Assembly: GCA_910585275.1 (NCBI GenBank)
Contig: CAJUCW010000016.1
Coordinates: 25,250-89,249 of the forward strand
Reading direction: 5' to 3'
DNA length: 64,000 nt
DNA from: an uncultured Muribaculaceae bacterium
GTDB lineage: Bacteria; Bacteroidota; Bacteroidia; Bacteroidales; Muribaculaceae
Below, piece after piece: positions 42,160-51,427 of the stretch (within the stretch, counting starts at the first letter, position 1; each line of letters opens with the position of its first letter). The notes under the pieces are model-generated. The model ran no database searches, was not told where the DNA came from, and saw only the letters and a list, made by a program, of their open reading frames with translations. The position numbers were made by a program, and so were the translations under genes.

Positions 42160-42977
42160 AGCTTTCTGACTCCGGATGAAGAAGTCGCCGAGGCGGAGCC
42201 CCTTACCGGCATGGTTTCCAGAATCAGGCCGCGGGTTTTGATTTCGCCGCGTGTGGAAGCGTTCACCTTTGAACTGTTGCAGCGTCCGGAAAGGGTGACA
42301 TCGGCGGCCGTGGCGGCGTTTGCGTTGATGCTCCCCGCACAAAGTCCGCGGAGTTTGACGTCGGCGGCCGTGCTGGCGTTGACCTTTATATTGTCAGCTT
42401 CGGCTACGAGAAAAAACACCTGTGAGGCCGTGGCGGCATTTATTGTAATCCCATTGGCCGCCACTTCTCCGAAACTTATGGAAGAAGCCGTGGCGGCATC
42501 CACCTGTAGATTGCCCGCAACGTTAAGCTGTCCGTTTACAGTCACGGAAGAGGCCGTGGAGGTTTTCACGCTGTTGAGCACGGGCGAGGAAACACGGATT
42601 ACGGTTTTTTCCATCACTCCCTTTATGTCGCCTACATATTTGGCTACCAGAATGCCGTCATCTACGTATAGTTTGAGTTTGGTTATCGCCGTTTCCGAGG
42701 CGTTGACTTTGGCCGTCCCCGCGTTCTCTCCTTGCGAGAACATGACTTCTATGGCGGAACATACGTCTATTCCGGAGAAATCCCCGATAGGGATATCAAT
42801 AGATGTGGTTGGTCGTTTGGCAGCCGCATTTCTGACATCCGGCTTCTTCGTGGCCGCCACTATGGTCGAGTTGTTGCCCGCGATGGCGCTCATGACGAAC
42901 GCCCCGAATGCGGTGAACAGCACGACCACGGCGGCTGCCAGCAGGGATTGGGTATGAATAAAACTGTTTTTTATCAT
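42156..42977 (-). CDS. Head-GIN (DUF2807) envelope protein
   Basis: A 273-residue protein from the ATG at 42977 (MIKNSFIHTQSLLAAAVVVLFTAFG, signal anchor). The beta-roll consists of repeats ending in 'ASTAADV', 'AATAASQ' and 'AATAADV' (for example INAATASQVFF, VNASTAADVKLRG, NANAATAADVTLSG), i.e. the DUF2807 fold with a Thr-Ala signature instead of the Ser-Ser-Ala of its partner. Translationally coupled to the following DUF2807 gene, so the two probably function together. Confidence 0.82.
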   Translation of the reverse strand: MIKNSFIHTQSLLAAAVVVLFTAFGAFVMSAIAGNNSTIVAATKKPDVRNAAAKRPTTSIDIPIGDFSGIDVCSAIEVMFSQGENAGTAKVNASETAITKLKLYVDDGILVAKYVGDIKGVMEKTVIRVSSPVLNSVKTSTASSVTVNGQLNVAGNLQVDAATASSISFGEVAANGITINAATASQVFFLVAEADNIKVNASTAADVKLRGLCAGSINANAATAADVTLSGRCNSSKVNASTRGEIKTRGLILETMPVRGSASATSSSGVRKL

Positions 42978-43140
42978 GACGTTGAGGAAGGTTAATTTTT
43001 TGCCCCCTTCTGTCTTATCGACGCACACGCCGTGAAAATGTTACAGTCATGGCAAAAAAAATTCCGGACAAGCCGGAATTTCTTTAATTCATAATGCACA
43101 ATGCATAATTCATAATCGAGTCGTCAGTTATTTTAGGGGC

Positions 43141-43183
43141 CGGACGAGTCTGACTCGTCCGACAGGTCTGACTGGTCCGACAA
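43141..43183. repeat. GTCTGACTsGTCCGAC repeats with hairpin
   Basis: A 9-bp hairpin CGGACGAGT-ctg-ACTCGTCCG overlaps two direct copies of GTCTGACTCGTCCGAC / GTCTGACTGGTCCGAC, immediately 3' of ychF. May act as its terminator, though no U-tract follows. Confidence 0.6.
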
Positions 43184-43190
43184 ACAACCG

Positions 43191-44294
43191 TCAAACATTA
43201 AACCTGAAATGCATGATGTCGCCGTCGTTGACCACATACTCTTTCCCTTCCACCGACATCTTGCCCGCCTCTTTAACGGCGTTTTCAGAACCTAAGGAAA
43301 CGAAGTCGTCATATTTGATTACCTCGGCGCGGATAAACCCTTTTTCGAAATCCGTGTGGATTATTCCGGCAGCCTGAGGGGCCTTCGTGCCGCGCAGGAA
43401 TGTCCATGCCCTCACTTCGTCGGGGCCGGCCGTGAAATACGTCTGGAGGTCAAGCAGCGAATAGGCGGCGCGTATCAGACGGCTCACGCCGCTCTCCGTC
43501 AGTCCGATTTCCTCGAGAAATTCGGCACGCTCCTCGGCGGTTTCCAGTTCGGCGATGTCGCTTTCGGTGGCGGCCGCCACGATCATTATTCCGGCATCGT
43601 CGTTTTTAAGGGCTTCTCTCACTTGTTCCACATATTTGTTGCCCGTCACGGCGGAAGCGTCGTCAACGTTGCAGACGTAGAGCACCGGCTTGTTGGTAAG
43701 CAGGAAAAGGTCGCGGGCGAATTTCTGTTCGTCTTTGGTCTCAAACTTCACGCTGCGTGCCGGTTTCCCCTCTTCGAGGGAAGCCTTGTATGCCTGGAGC
43801 ACGTCGGCCTGCAGGCGTGCCGTCTTGTCGCCACCCGTCTGGGCCGCCTTCAGGGTTTTGGCAAGGCGGGAGTCAACGGTTTCAAGATCTTTGAGTTGGA
43901 GCTCATAGTTGATGATTTCCATATCCCTCACAGGGTCAACGGAGCCGTCAACGTGGGTGATGTTGTCGTCGTCGAAGCAGCGGAGCACGTGCAGGATGGC
44001 ATCGGTTTCGCGGATGTTGGCAAGGAACTTGTTGCCGAGCCCCTCCCCTTTTGAGGCACCTTTCACAAGACCCGCTATATCTACGATTTCCACGGTGGCC
44101 GGCACCACGCTGCGAGGCTGGCACATCTCCACGAGTTTGTTAAGGCGTTCGTCGGGCACCGTTATCATACCCACGTTAGGTTCTATGGTGCAGAACGGGA
44201 AATTGGCCGACTGGGCCTTCGCGTTGCTGAGACAGTTGAAAAGGGTGGACTTGCCTACGTTCGGCAGACCCACTATGCCGCATTTTAATGACAT
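43191..44294 (-). CDS. ychF: Redox-regulated ATPase YchF (OBG family)
   Basis: A 367-residue P-loop NTPase: G1 GLPNVGKSTLFN, G3 DIAGLVKGASKGEGLGN, and NVDD in place of NKxD, the change that makes YchF prefer ATP; the C-terminal TGS domain contains TDFEKGFIRAEVIKYDDFV. It associates with ribosomes and responds to oxidative stress. Single-copy housekeeping gene with its own promoter. Confidence 0.97.
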   Translation of the reverse strand: MSLKCGIVGLPNVGKSTLFNCLSNAKAQSANFPFCTIEPNVGMITVPDERLNKLVEMCQPRSVVPATVEIVDIAGLVKGASKGEGLGNKFLANIRETDAILHVLRCFDDDNITHVDGSVDPVRDMEIINYELQLKDLETVDSRLAKTLKAAQTGGDKTARLQADVLQAYKASLEEGKPARSVKFETKDEQKFARDLFLLTNKPVLYVCNVDDASAVTGNKYVEQVREALKNDDAGIMIVAAATESDIAELETAEERAEFLEEIGLTESGVSRLIRAAYSLLDLQTYFTAGPDEVRAWTFLRGTKAPQAAGIIHTDFEKGFIRAEVIKYDDFVSLGSENAVKEAGKMSVEGKEYVVNDGDIMHFRFNV

Positions 44295-44321
44295 GATAAT
44301 CTGATATTATAGAAATTTGTG

Positions 44322-44329
44322 CAAAGTTA
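44322..44329 (-). promoter_or_regulatory. -7 element of ychF
   Basis: TAACTTTG on the minus strand, 27 nt upstream of the ychF start. Confidence 0.5.
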
Positions 44330-44697
44330 ATAAAAATAATGCAGATTCGTGTCTTCCGATGCCGTATTGCGGTTTACGGCTTTAAAAGCGATAATTCTGT
44401 TTTGGGACTGTCTCGTTTTTGAAGAAGTGTGAAAAAAAATATCACACTGTCTTCTTGCCTGAAAGAACGGAATATTATAAATTTGTGACGCAAAATGGGG
44501 AATATTGTTGTCGGTTATTCCGCCCCCATGGTGTGATTACATCATCTCGGCAATTCGGTGTGGTTTCACTGAAAATGATGGATCGGCTCTTCACACCTTA
44601 AAATCATATATACCTTACATCCCGATTGTAAGACTTTAGAAGGCGGTGTAGGCATGCCAGGTTTTTGTCATGTCTGGATTGCGCAGAATCGGTATAT
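44330..44697. other. Intergenic region upstream of the HTH gene
   Basis: About 370 nt. A 60-codon frame exists at 44419-44601 but has no recognisable features. A small GTGTGA...ATCACAC hairpin sits near 44429. Otherwise nothing is recognised. Confidence 0.35.
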
Positions 44698-44976
44698 ATG
44701 GAAAAGTACGTTGACGGCTTTATGCAGCCGGACTTGAAGAACGCATTGCACATCGGGAAAATGATTGAGGCGGAATTGCGCCGCCAGGAGCGGACTGTGA
44801 CTTGGTTCAGCCGCCAGTTGCACTGCGACCGCCGTAATGTTTACGACATTTTCAATCGGAACAGCATCGACACCGGCCTTTTGTTGAGGGTGTCGATGAT
44901 TCTGCGCACCAATTTTTTCAAAGCAATCTCCGATGTGTTTGATTCCTCCATTAACGTAATTGAAAGACAATATTGA
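44698..44976 (+). CDS. Small XRE-like helix-turn-helix regulator
   Basis: A 92-residue protein from the ATG at 44698. AELRRQERTVTWFSRQLHCDRRNVYDIFNRNSIDTGLLLRVSMIL has the spacing of an XRE/Cro helix-turn-helix, with the recognition helix around CDRRNVYDIF. It precedes the first BspA-like surface protein gene by 34 nt on the same strand, so it could regulate or be co-transcribed with the two surface genes. Such single-domain regulators next to surface genes are frequent in Bacteroidales. Confidence 0.72.
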   Translation: MEKYVDGFMQPDLKNALHIGKMIEAELRRQERTVTWFSRQLHCDRRNVYDIFNRNSIDTGLLLRVSMILRTNFFKAISDVFDSSINVIERQY

Positions 44977-45010
44977 AAATTAATTATACTACTTAAATCA
45001 TATCCTGCTT

Positions 45011-47686
45011 ATGAAAACGAATTTTCGATGGTGGCTCATTTTGATGAGCGTTTTGGCCGTAGTTTTTCCTGTTGTGGCAAATGATTTCGTCGTTTCGGTA
45101 GATAAAATCTATTATATTTGTAAGGACGACGGTACGGCCGTGGTGAGAGGCATTGACAATAATAAGTATCTGGGACCATCTTATAAAGACACGGTGACAT
45201 CGGTGGTGATTCCGGATATTGTCAATACCGATAGAGGTAGAGGTGCGTATAGGGTTAAAGAGGTTTATCCAGTTGCTTTTATGGACAGTCCGAATCTTGA
45301 GTCAGTGATTCTTCCGGAAGGGGTGGAAGAAATAGGAGGGAGTGCATTTAAAAATTGTAAAAAGCTAAATTTTTTACAGCTTCCGGAGGGGCTTCTGAAA
45401 GTGGAGAACGAGGTTTTCGAAGGATGTGAGAGTCTGGCTATATTAAGACTCCCCGACACTGTGGAGACCTTGGGAGATAATGTTTTTTCAGGAATGTCTT
45501 CTCTTAAGTCTATTATTCTTCCACCCAGTCTCTTGAGCATAGGGACCACGCCTTTCTATGATTGCCCCAAACTGAAGAAAGTGGCGTTGCCTTCTCCGTT
45601 GGCTGACCGTAACAGGATTCTGGCGAAAACGGGTTCTGACATGGCTGATTTGGTTCCCTATCGGGAAGACGATTATTGCTGTGAGGATGGAATAATATAT
45701 TCGCAAGATTATTCCACCCTTTATTTCGCACCGGTAGATTTTGGTGATGACAGGAAGGTGGAAATCAACAGGCCCGTAAAGACAATCGGCATGAACGCAT
45801 TCTATTGTAGTGATATTGAAGAGGTGGTTCTGCCGGAGGGATTGGTTGCAATCGGTGGCGGGGCGTTTTCCTTCAGCGGACTTACCGGGATGCTGAATAT
45901 TCCCGAAGGTGTGGAAGTTCTGGGCCCCAGGGCATATTTTGATTGTGGGAAGTTGACGGGGGTGACTTTCCCCGAAACATTAAGAGAGATAGGAGATGAA
46001 TGCTTTTCTAATTCCGGAGCTCTCGTCACACGGCTTCCGATGTCGCTTGAATCTGTCGGGTATAATGCATTGAGGTTTGCCGCTGCGGACGTGCTTGTTA
46101 TTCCCCCCTCGGTCAAGAAATGGGAAGCGGGTGTGGGCAATCCTAAAAAGTTGGTAGGCAGTGCCCGGATTGTCGGCGGATATAAGAATCTCCCGGCTGT
46201 CATTGCCTATCCTGATGAAGTTGTGGTGGAAGATGGGTTCATATATAGTTCGGACTATAATATCCTCTATTATGCTCCCTATGAGTTTGAGGGTGTTTGC
46301 AAGGTGAGGGAATCTGTGAGGGAACTGGGCGCCAATTCGTTTGCATATAGTAAGGCGCTCACCGGAGTGGAGTTGCCGTCAACGTTGGAAACAATCAGGG
46401 CGCAAGCCTTTTATAGTTGTCCGATGCTTGAAAGCGTTGATATTCCGGACTCCGTTGAAATAATGGAAGAGTCGGCCTTTTCTTTCTGTGAGAGTTTGGC
46501 CTCGGTGCGTCTTTCGGAAAGTATGAAATCAATATATAACGAGACATTCTATAAATGTAAGTCGCTTAAGTCCATAAAAATTCCTGATTCGGTCTGGCGT
46601 GTCGGCGTATATGCTTTTTCAGGTTCGGGACTGGAGTCGATAGAGTTCGGGAAGTCGCTGCAAATCATCTATAGGTTGGCATTTATGGATTGTGTCGAGT
46701 TAAAGCAAGTGCTATTGCCGGAGAGCGTCACGGAGATTCGAGCCGGTGCTTTCATGGGTTGCACAGGCTTGGAATGTGTCGTGCTTCCTAAAAAACTGTA
46801 TGATTTACAAGACGGTGTGTTCGAAGACTGCAAGGGCTTGAAGAAATGTGCCTATCCCTCGACCGTACAAAATCCGTTCTCGAATGCCTGGAGAACGATA
46901 GCATATCAGCCCGAAGGTGCGGTTATAGAAAACGGATTTGTGTATAGCGAGAATTATGACCACCTGTATTTTGCACCGACGCTTTATTCCGGCAGCTACG
47001 AAATCGCCGATGGATGCATGACTATAGGAGAGAATGCATTTTATGAATGCAAGGGTCTTACCTCCGTGAAGATGCCGGAAACCATTAAAAATATAGGAAC
47101 GAGCTCCTTCGAAGATTGTGAGAATCTTGTGGAAGTCAATATTCCCGATGGGGTGACGAAAATCGGGGATGATGCCTTTGGATATTGTAGTAGTTTGGGA
47201 GACATTACTTTGCCCGAGGGATTGGTGGAAATTGGGGATTATGCATTTTTTGGGGCGTCAGGTGTTTCAAGAATCATCCTTCCCGGCAGTTTGACAAAAA
47301 TAGGTAAAAATGCTTTTTCCACAGGTTATAACGGGGAGGACGGTGTTTTGGAAATTTACTATAACACTAATGACCCTCGCGAATTTGATAATGGTATATT
47401 CGGTGGTCGGCAAGTATATGATTACGCTACTTTGTATGTGGCTCCCGGAGGGTTGGAGAAAGCCCGTGAAACAATACCGTGGAAGTATTTCTTGACTATA
47501 CGCGAGAAGGAATTCGCGGGTGTCAACGGTGTTGTGGATGATGCCGCCGGGGAGATTGATTTCAACTCCTCCTTTGAGGTCTATGATATGGGCGGCATAT
47601 TGGTGGCAACCTCCGTTGATGGTCTTCCCGCCGGTCTGTATGTCATCCGGCAGCACGGTAAAACACAGAAGATAATCATTAGATGA
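45011..47686 (+). CDS. BspA-like leucine-rich repeat surface protein
   Basis: An 891-residue secreted protein with signal peptide (MKTNFRWWLILMSVLAVVFPVVA) and many LRR_5 repeats of the form 'IG..AF..C..L..V.LPE.L..I' (for example ESVILPEGVEEIGGSAFKNC). Three non-LRR spacers with GFIYSSDYNILYYAP-type motifs separate repeat blocks. The C-terminus (FEVYDMGGILVATSVDG then LPAGLYVIRQHGK and KIIIR) resembles a type IX secretion sorting tail. BspA proteins bind host matrix proteins or other bacteria; here the ligand is unknown. Confidence 0.88.
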   Translation: MKTNFRWWLILMSVLAVVFPVVANDFVVSVDKIYYICKDDGTAVVRGIDNNKYLGPSYKDTVTSVVIPDIVNTDRGRGAYRVKEVYPVAFMDSPNLESVILPEGVEEIGGSAFKNCKKLNFLQLPEGLLKVENEVFEGCESLAILRLPDTVETLGDNVFSGMSSLKSIILPPSLLSIGTTPFYDCPKLKKVALPSPLADRNRILAKTGSDMADLVPYREDDYCCEDGIIYSQDYSTLYFAPVDFGDDRKVEINRPVKTIGMNAFYCSDIEEVVLPEGLVAIGGGAFSFSGLTGMLNIPEGVEVLGPRAYFDCGKLTGVTFPETLREIGDECFSNSGALVTRLPMSLESVGYNALRFAAADVLVIPPSVKKWEAGVGNPKKLVGSARIVGGYKNLPAVIAYPDEVVVEDGFIYSSDYNILYYAPYEFEGVCKVRESVRELGANSFAYSKALTGVELPSTLETIRAQAFYSCPMLESVDIPDSVEIMEESAFSFCESLASVRLSESMKSIYNETFYKCKSLKSIKIPDSVWRVGVYAFSGSGLESIEFGKSLQIIYRLAFMDCVELKQVLLPESVTEIRAGAFMGCTGLECVVLPKKLYDLQDGVFEDCKGLKKCAYPSTVQNPFSNAWRTIAYQPEGAVIENGFVYSENYDHLYFAPTLYSGSYEIADGCMTIGENAFYECKGLTSVKMPETIKNIGTSSFEDCENLVEVNIPDGVTKIGDDAFGYCSSLGDITLPEGLVEIGDYAFFGASGVSRIILPGSLTKIGKNAFSTGYNGEDGVLEIYYNTNDPREFDNGIFGGRQVYDYATLYVAPGGLEKARETIPWKYFLTIREKEFAGVNGVVDDAAGEIDFNSSFEVYDMGGILVATSVDGLPAGLYVIRQHGKTQKIIIR

Positions 47687-47757
47687 TGACGTGTCTAAAC
47701 CGCTTGTCCATAAAAGGAAGGTGGCAAAATAACAATAACCGATAATACTTAACCGAT

Positions 47758-50031
47758 ATGCGAAACAAACCTATTTCATACCACTGCATATATTCGATTA
47801 AGGGCACAATGGCTCGATTGCGGGACATTCATCCGTGGCTAACAAGAATTGCCGCTTTTCTGGCATTTATTTTTGTCGGAAACGTCATGCTTGCGGAAAG
47901 ATTCGAAAAAAATGGATTCAAGTATGAAGTCATTCTTAATACCTACAATGTGTCTGTCAGTTCGTCAGAAAATGTGTATGTCTATGTGAATTTGTACATT
48001 CCAGACAAGGTTGTATATAACGGTCTGGAATATACGGTGACCGATGTGGGTGATTTCAGCAATTGTAGAAATTTGATGTCCGTGACTTTCCCGGCCACCA
48101 TACGGACTATCGGGAGCGAGGCTTTCAAAAATTGTGACAACTTGAAAAAGGTAACGTTTTCCTCAAACGTAGGTATCGGTTCGAATGCCTTTGTCGGATG
48201 TTACCACATCGATGAAGTTCATATCCCTGATGTTTCGGATTGGTTACGCATGGGCTTTGGCAATGGGGCAAGCAATCCTGCCAATTCTGGACGTCTGTAT
48301 GTCGGTGGTTCTCTTTTGACGGAACTTGTTGTGCCGGAAGGAATAGACGAGATCAGAGGGTATGCTTTTCGCTCGAATAGTTTTCTCAAATCGGTTGTGC
48401 TTTCAAACACCGTCACGTGTATAGGAGAGGAAGCTTTTTCCGAGTGTAGAGCCCTTACTACAATTGATATTCCCGGCTCGTTGGCCTATATAGCCGGGGA
48501 TGCGTTTTCCAATTGTGAAAAGCTGGAAGCAGTCCGTATTTCCGATTTGGCGGCGTGGTGCCGGCTGGGATTCGAGGGTGGGTTGAGCAATCCTCTGTAC
48601 TATGCGCATAATCTCTATCTGAATGATGAATTGGTTACCGACATCGTCATTCCCGAGGGAATAGTGGAAATCAAAGATTATGCTTTTGCCGAGTGTAAGA
48701 ACCTCACTTCTGTCGTGATGCCGTATTCCGTGGCTATAATCGGTAAATCGGCATTTTCCGGATGCAAGCTGTCTGCGGTCAGAATTCCCGACGGCACAAA
48801 AAAGATTGACGATAATGCTTTTAACAACAACGTTCCTTTAAAGTATTTGACTATCGGCCAATCGGTGGAGGAGATTGGCATGCGGGCTTTCTTATTCTGC
48901 AATGCGCTTGAACATATCAATGTCTTGGCAAGCGAGCCGCCGGCGCTCAGGGATGAACATACATTTGGTAGTGGTTGGGGCTGGCCTTGGCCGGGTCATG
49001 TACACGTGCCGAAAGGATGTCGTGATAAATATGCAAAGACGTATTGGGGAAGGTTTGATTATTCTATTGACGAGGAGTTTTATGTCTTCCCCGAAAGAAT
49101 AACAATCCTCCCCGAAACTAATGTAATTAAACAATCCGAAGTAATAAAACTGGAAGCGGAGGTGCTTTCTGACAGTGTTTCCGATAAGACGGTTATATGG
49201 AAAAGCAGCGACGACTCTGTGGCGACGGTTGACAGGGATGGAGTGCTCCGCGCGGTTGCTCCGGGAGAGGCCACGATAACGGCGACTGCCTTAACCGGAC
49301 TTTCTGCATCTATGCATATTACAGTCGAGCCTGTTCTGGTGGAATCGATATCCTTATCCGAATCGGAACTGAAAGTGGTTATCAACCAATCTATTAGTTT
49401 CTATCCTACTTTTAAATATTCGATTCTTCCGTCAAATGCAAGCAATCAGGATGTAGAATGGTTATCAACAAATCCGGATGTCGGCACGGTTGACGGATTC
49501 TGTAGATTCCAGCCGCGTAGTGTAGGCGAGACGGATATTGTATGTAAAACCACCGATGGTACGGATCTTTCCGCCACATGCCACGTCACCGTAATCAAGG
49601 AGGTTAAGTCGATACGGCTAAGTGAATCGTCTATTTACGTGGACGACAAAGGGCCAAATGAATTTCAGTTGGAGGCAGAGGTCTTTCCTTACGACGCCAC
49701 ATTCCGGTCGGTTGAATGGAAATCGACCGATGAAGAGGTGGCCACGGTGGATCAGACGGGTCTGGTTACAGTCCATTCAAGAGGTAATTGTGGAATTCGC
49801 GTTTGCGCCACGGATGGGAGTGGAGTTGTCGCGACATGCAGGCTCTCCAGCGATTATTCTTCGGTAGAAGGTGTCGTTGACGATGGTGCCGACGTGATTG
49901 ATATCTACTCCATCGACGGTGTCTTGCTCCACTCGAAATCCTCTCGCGAGATGCTTGATTCCCTTTCTCCCGGCATATATATCATTCATGAAATGGGAAA
50001 ATATAGAAAGATATTGGTTCAAAAAAGCTAA
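47758..50031 (+). CDS. BspA-like LRR protein with bacterial Ig-like (Big_2) domains
   Basis: A 757-residue secreted protein; an alternative start at 47809 would place the hydrophobic segment (WLTRIAAFLAFIFVGNVMLA) as a more typical signal peptide. LRR_5 repeats occupy residues ~80-440, followed by three Big_2-type domains (KSSDDSVATVDRDGVLRAVA, VEWLSTNPDVGTVDGF, VEWKSTDEEVATVDQTGLV) and a sorting-like tail (IYSIDGVLLHSKSSRE then LSPGIYIIHEMGKYRK). The gene follows the first LRR gene by 71 nt on the same strand; together they are probably a pair of cell-surface adhesins. Confidence 0.87.
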   Translation: MRNKPISYHCIYSIKGTMARLRDIHPWLTRIAAFLAFIFVGNVMLAERFEKNGFKYEVILNTYNVSVSSSENVYVYVNLYIPDKVVYNGLEYTVTDVGDFSNCRNLMSVTFPATIRTIGSEAFKNCDNLKKVTFSSNVGIGSNAFVGCYHIDEVHIPDVSDWLRMGFGNGASNPANSGRLYVGGSLLTELVVPEGIDEIRGYAFRSNSFLKSVVLSNTVTCIGEEAFSECRALTTIDIPGSLAYIAGDAFSNCEKLEAVRISDLAAWCRLGFEGGLSNPLYYAHNLYLNDELVTDIVIPEGIVEIKDYAFAECKNLTSVVMPYSVAIIGKSAFSGCKLSAVRIPDGTKKIDDNAFNNNVPLKYLTIGQSVEEIGMRAFLFCNALEHINVLASEPPALRDEHTFGSGWGWPWPGHVHVPKGCRDKYAKTYWGRFDYSIDEEFYVFPERITILPETNVIKQSEVIKLEAEVLSDSVSDKTVIWKSSDDSVATVDRDGVLRAVAPGEATITATALTGLSASMHITVEPVLVESISLSESELKVVINQSISFYPTFKYSILPSNASNQDVEWLSTNPDVGTVDGFCRFQPRSVGETDIVCKTTDGTDLSATCHVTVIKEVKSIRLSESSIYVDDKGPNEFQLEAEVFPYDATFRSVEWKSTDEEVATVDQTGLVTVHSRGNCGIRVCATDGSGVVATCRLSSDYSSVEGVVDDGADVIDIYSIDGVLLHSKSSREMLDSLSPGIYIIHEMGKYRKILVQKS

Positions 50032-50064
50032 ATCTTGCCATAATGTTGCTTTCGCCACTAACTG

Positions 50065-50110
50065 GGGGGGATTGCCGCGGAATTAATCGTAATTCCGCGG
50101 CAATCCCCCC
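50065..50110. repeat. 21-bp perfect hairpin after the second LRR gene
   Basis: Arms GGGGGGATTGCCGCGG plus AATTA and the exact complement, with a 4-nt loop ATCG. Between convergent genes, so it may terminate both, although no U-tract follows. Confidence 0.8.
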
Positions 50111-50204
50111 GCTAATTTATAGGTTGTAATTCATAAGAATATATGTTTTATGGGGATTTGTAATAAATAATCCGGTTTATGCCTGAGAAATGGCGTCATA
50201 GGCA

Positions 50205-50681
50205 TTACCATGGCGCTCCTTTTATGCGGGAATAGAGGTATGTGACGGTTTGGCCGCCCGTGGTTTTCCATTGTAGCCAGAGGGTGTCGCCCGAATCGGT
50301 AAACCAGTATGCCATCGTAGAGGCGGAGCCGTCTTCATATTGTATGTTAATCTGATAATTCGAGGTCTGGGAGCCGGATTTCTGGCAGAAATAAGCCATT
50401 TCTTCGGAGGCCGGGCGGTTGTTGTAGTAGTAATAATAGCGTCCGTGGCCTCCGCCGAAGAAGTCCATGTAGTTGGTGTCGTAGCTTCCCACAGGCGCGG
50501 AATTGGCTTGCGTGAGTTCCCACGTACCTTCGAGGCGCGAGTCGTAGAAATAGTTGGAACCCCAGCCCGACGGCGGGTTGTAGGGCCAATAATCGTCGTC
50601 GGCACAGCCGGTGAGCATGGTGGAGCCGCAGCCAATCAATAGAGCGGCCGCCAAAGCAAAGAAAGCGGAGCGTTTTTTCAT
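50205..50681 (-). CDS. Small lipoprotein of unknown function
   Basis: A 158-residue protein with a lipoprotein signal; MKKRSAFFALAAALLIGCGS and a second possible Cys (LTGCADDDYW) give two candidate lipobox sites, the second being a better match. The mature part is rich in Tyr, Trp and Gly (GRYYYYYNNRP, WLQWKTTGGQ) with EGTWELTQ resembling a lipocalin-like start. Function unknown. Confidence 0.65.
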   Translation of the reverse strand: MKKRSAFFALAAALLIGCGSTMLTGCADDDYWPYNPPSGWGSNYFYDSRLEGTWELTQANSAPVGSYDTNYMDFFGGGHGRYYYYYNNRPASEEMAYFCQKSGSQTSNYQINIQYEDGSASTMAYWFTDSGDTLWLQWKTTGGQTVTYLYSRIKGAPW

Positions 50682-50758
50682 AACCTTGATGTTTTGAGTT
50701 ATCCTGTTATAATAACTTTAAACCCTCCAGGCCATGAAATGGTTTATTACACCGAATG

Positions 50759-51256
50759 TTAAAAATCGGTGAAGCAGAACGGGAGAAGGGAGGCTACGGA
50801 GTGGAAGACGTAGGTCTTTTTGCGTCCGTACAGAATCACTTCGATTTCGCCGTAGGCCACCTCATATTCGAGGAGTGCCTGGCGGCACGCCCCGCACGGG
50901 CTTATAGGGTTTGACTGGAAATAATCTTCCCACGGCCGCCCTTCTGGGGCATGCAGTTTCGTCCATGCGGCGATGGCTATTTTCTTCATGGCGAGGCCGG
51001 GATGTGAGGCGGAGGCGTAGAATGCCGCAGTGCGTTCGGCGCATGTGCCTGAAGGATAGGCCGCGTTCTCTTGGTTGCTTCCTTTCACTATCGAACCGTC
51101 TGCCATGAGTATGGCGGCTCCTACGCGAAACTGTGAATAGGGGGAATAGGATGTGCGTGTGGCGTCTTTTGCCGCATCTATGAGTCGGCGGTCGGCTTCC
51201 GGAAGCTCGGCGTAGTCATATTCCCTGACGAGTGTGGTTATCTTGAATTCTTTCAT
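50759..51256 (-). CDS. cdd: Cytidine deaminase
   Basis: A 165-residue enzyme with the zinc and catalytic motifs CAERTAAF (Cys ligand preceded by TCAE with the proton-shuttle Glu) and PCGACRQALLEY (two Cys ligands). It deaminates cytidine and deoxycytidine in pyrimidine salvage. The ATG at 51256 (MKEFKITTLVREYDY) is chosen as the natural start. TAATTTTG on the minus strand at 51311-51318 is a possible promoter. Confidence 0.93.
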   Translation of the reverse strand: MKEFKITTLVREYDYAELPEADRRLIDAAKDATRTSYSPYSQFRVGAAILMADGSIVKGSNQENAAYPSGTCAERTAAFYASASHPGLAMKKIAIAAWTKLHAPEGRPWEDYFQSNPISPCGACRQALLEYEVAYGEIEVILYGRKKTYVFHSVASLLPFCFTDF

Positions 51257-51330
51257 AGCATGATTCGTTGGCGCGTCACCGCCGATACGGCGGGTTGGCG
51301 GGTGATGTTGCAAAATTAACTAAAACTTTA

Positions 51331-51360
51331 TTGAGGGTGAAGAAAAATAGTATAATTTTG
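51331..51360 (+). promoter_or_regulatory. Promoter of the glucosaminidase gene
   Basis: TTG (51331-51333), 19 nt, TAATTTTG (51353-51360). It is divergent from the cdd promoter in the same short gap. Confidence 0.65.
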
Positions 51361-51427
51361 CAACTTCATTCCGGCAGATATTGTTCTTTGCCGGTCTTTT
51401 CCACTAAATCTAAGAGGTTTCTTTTTC

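Noticed and set aside
44419..44601. 60-codon frame upstream of the HTH gene
   Set aside because: No signal, domain or conserved context; length is within chance expectation.
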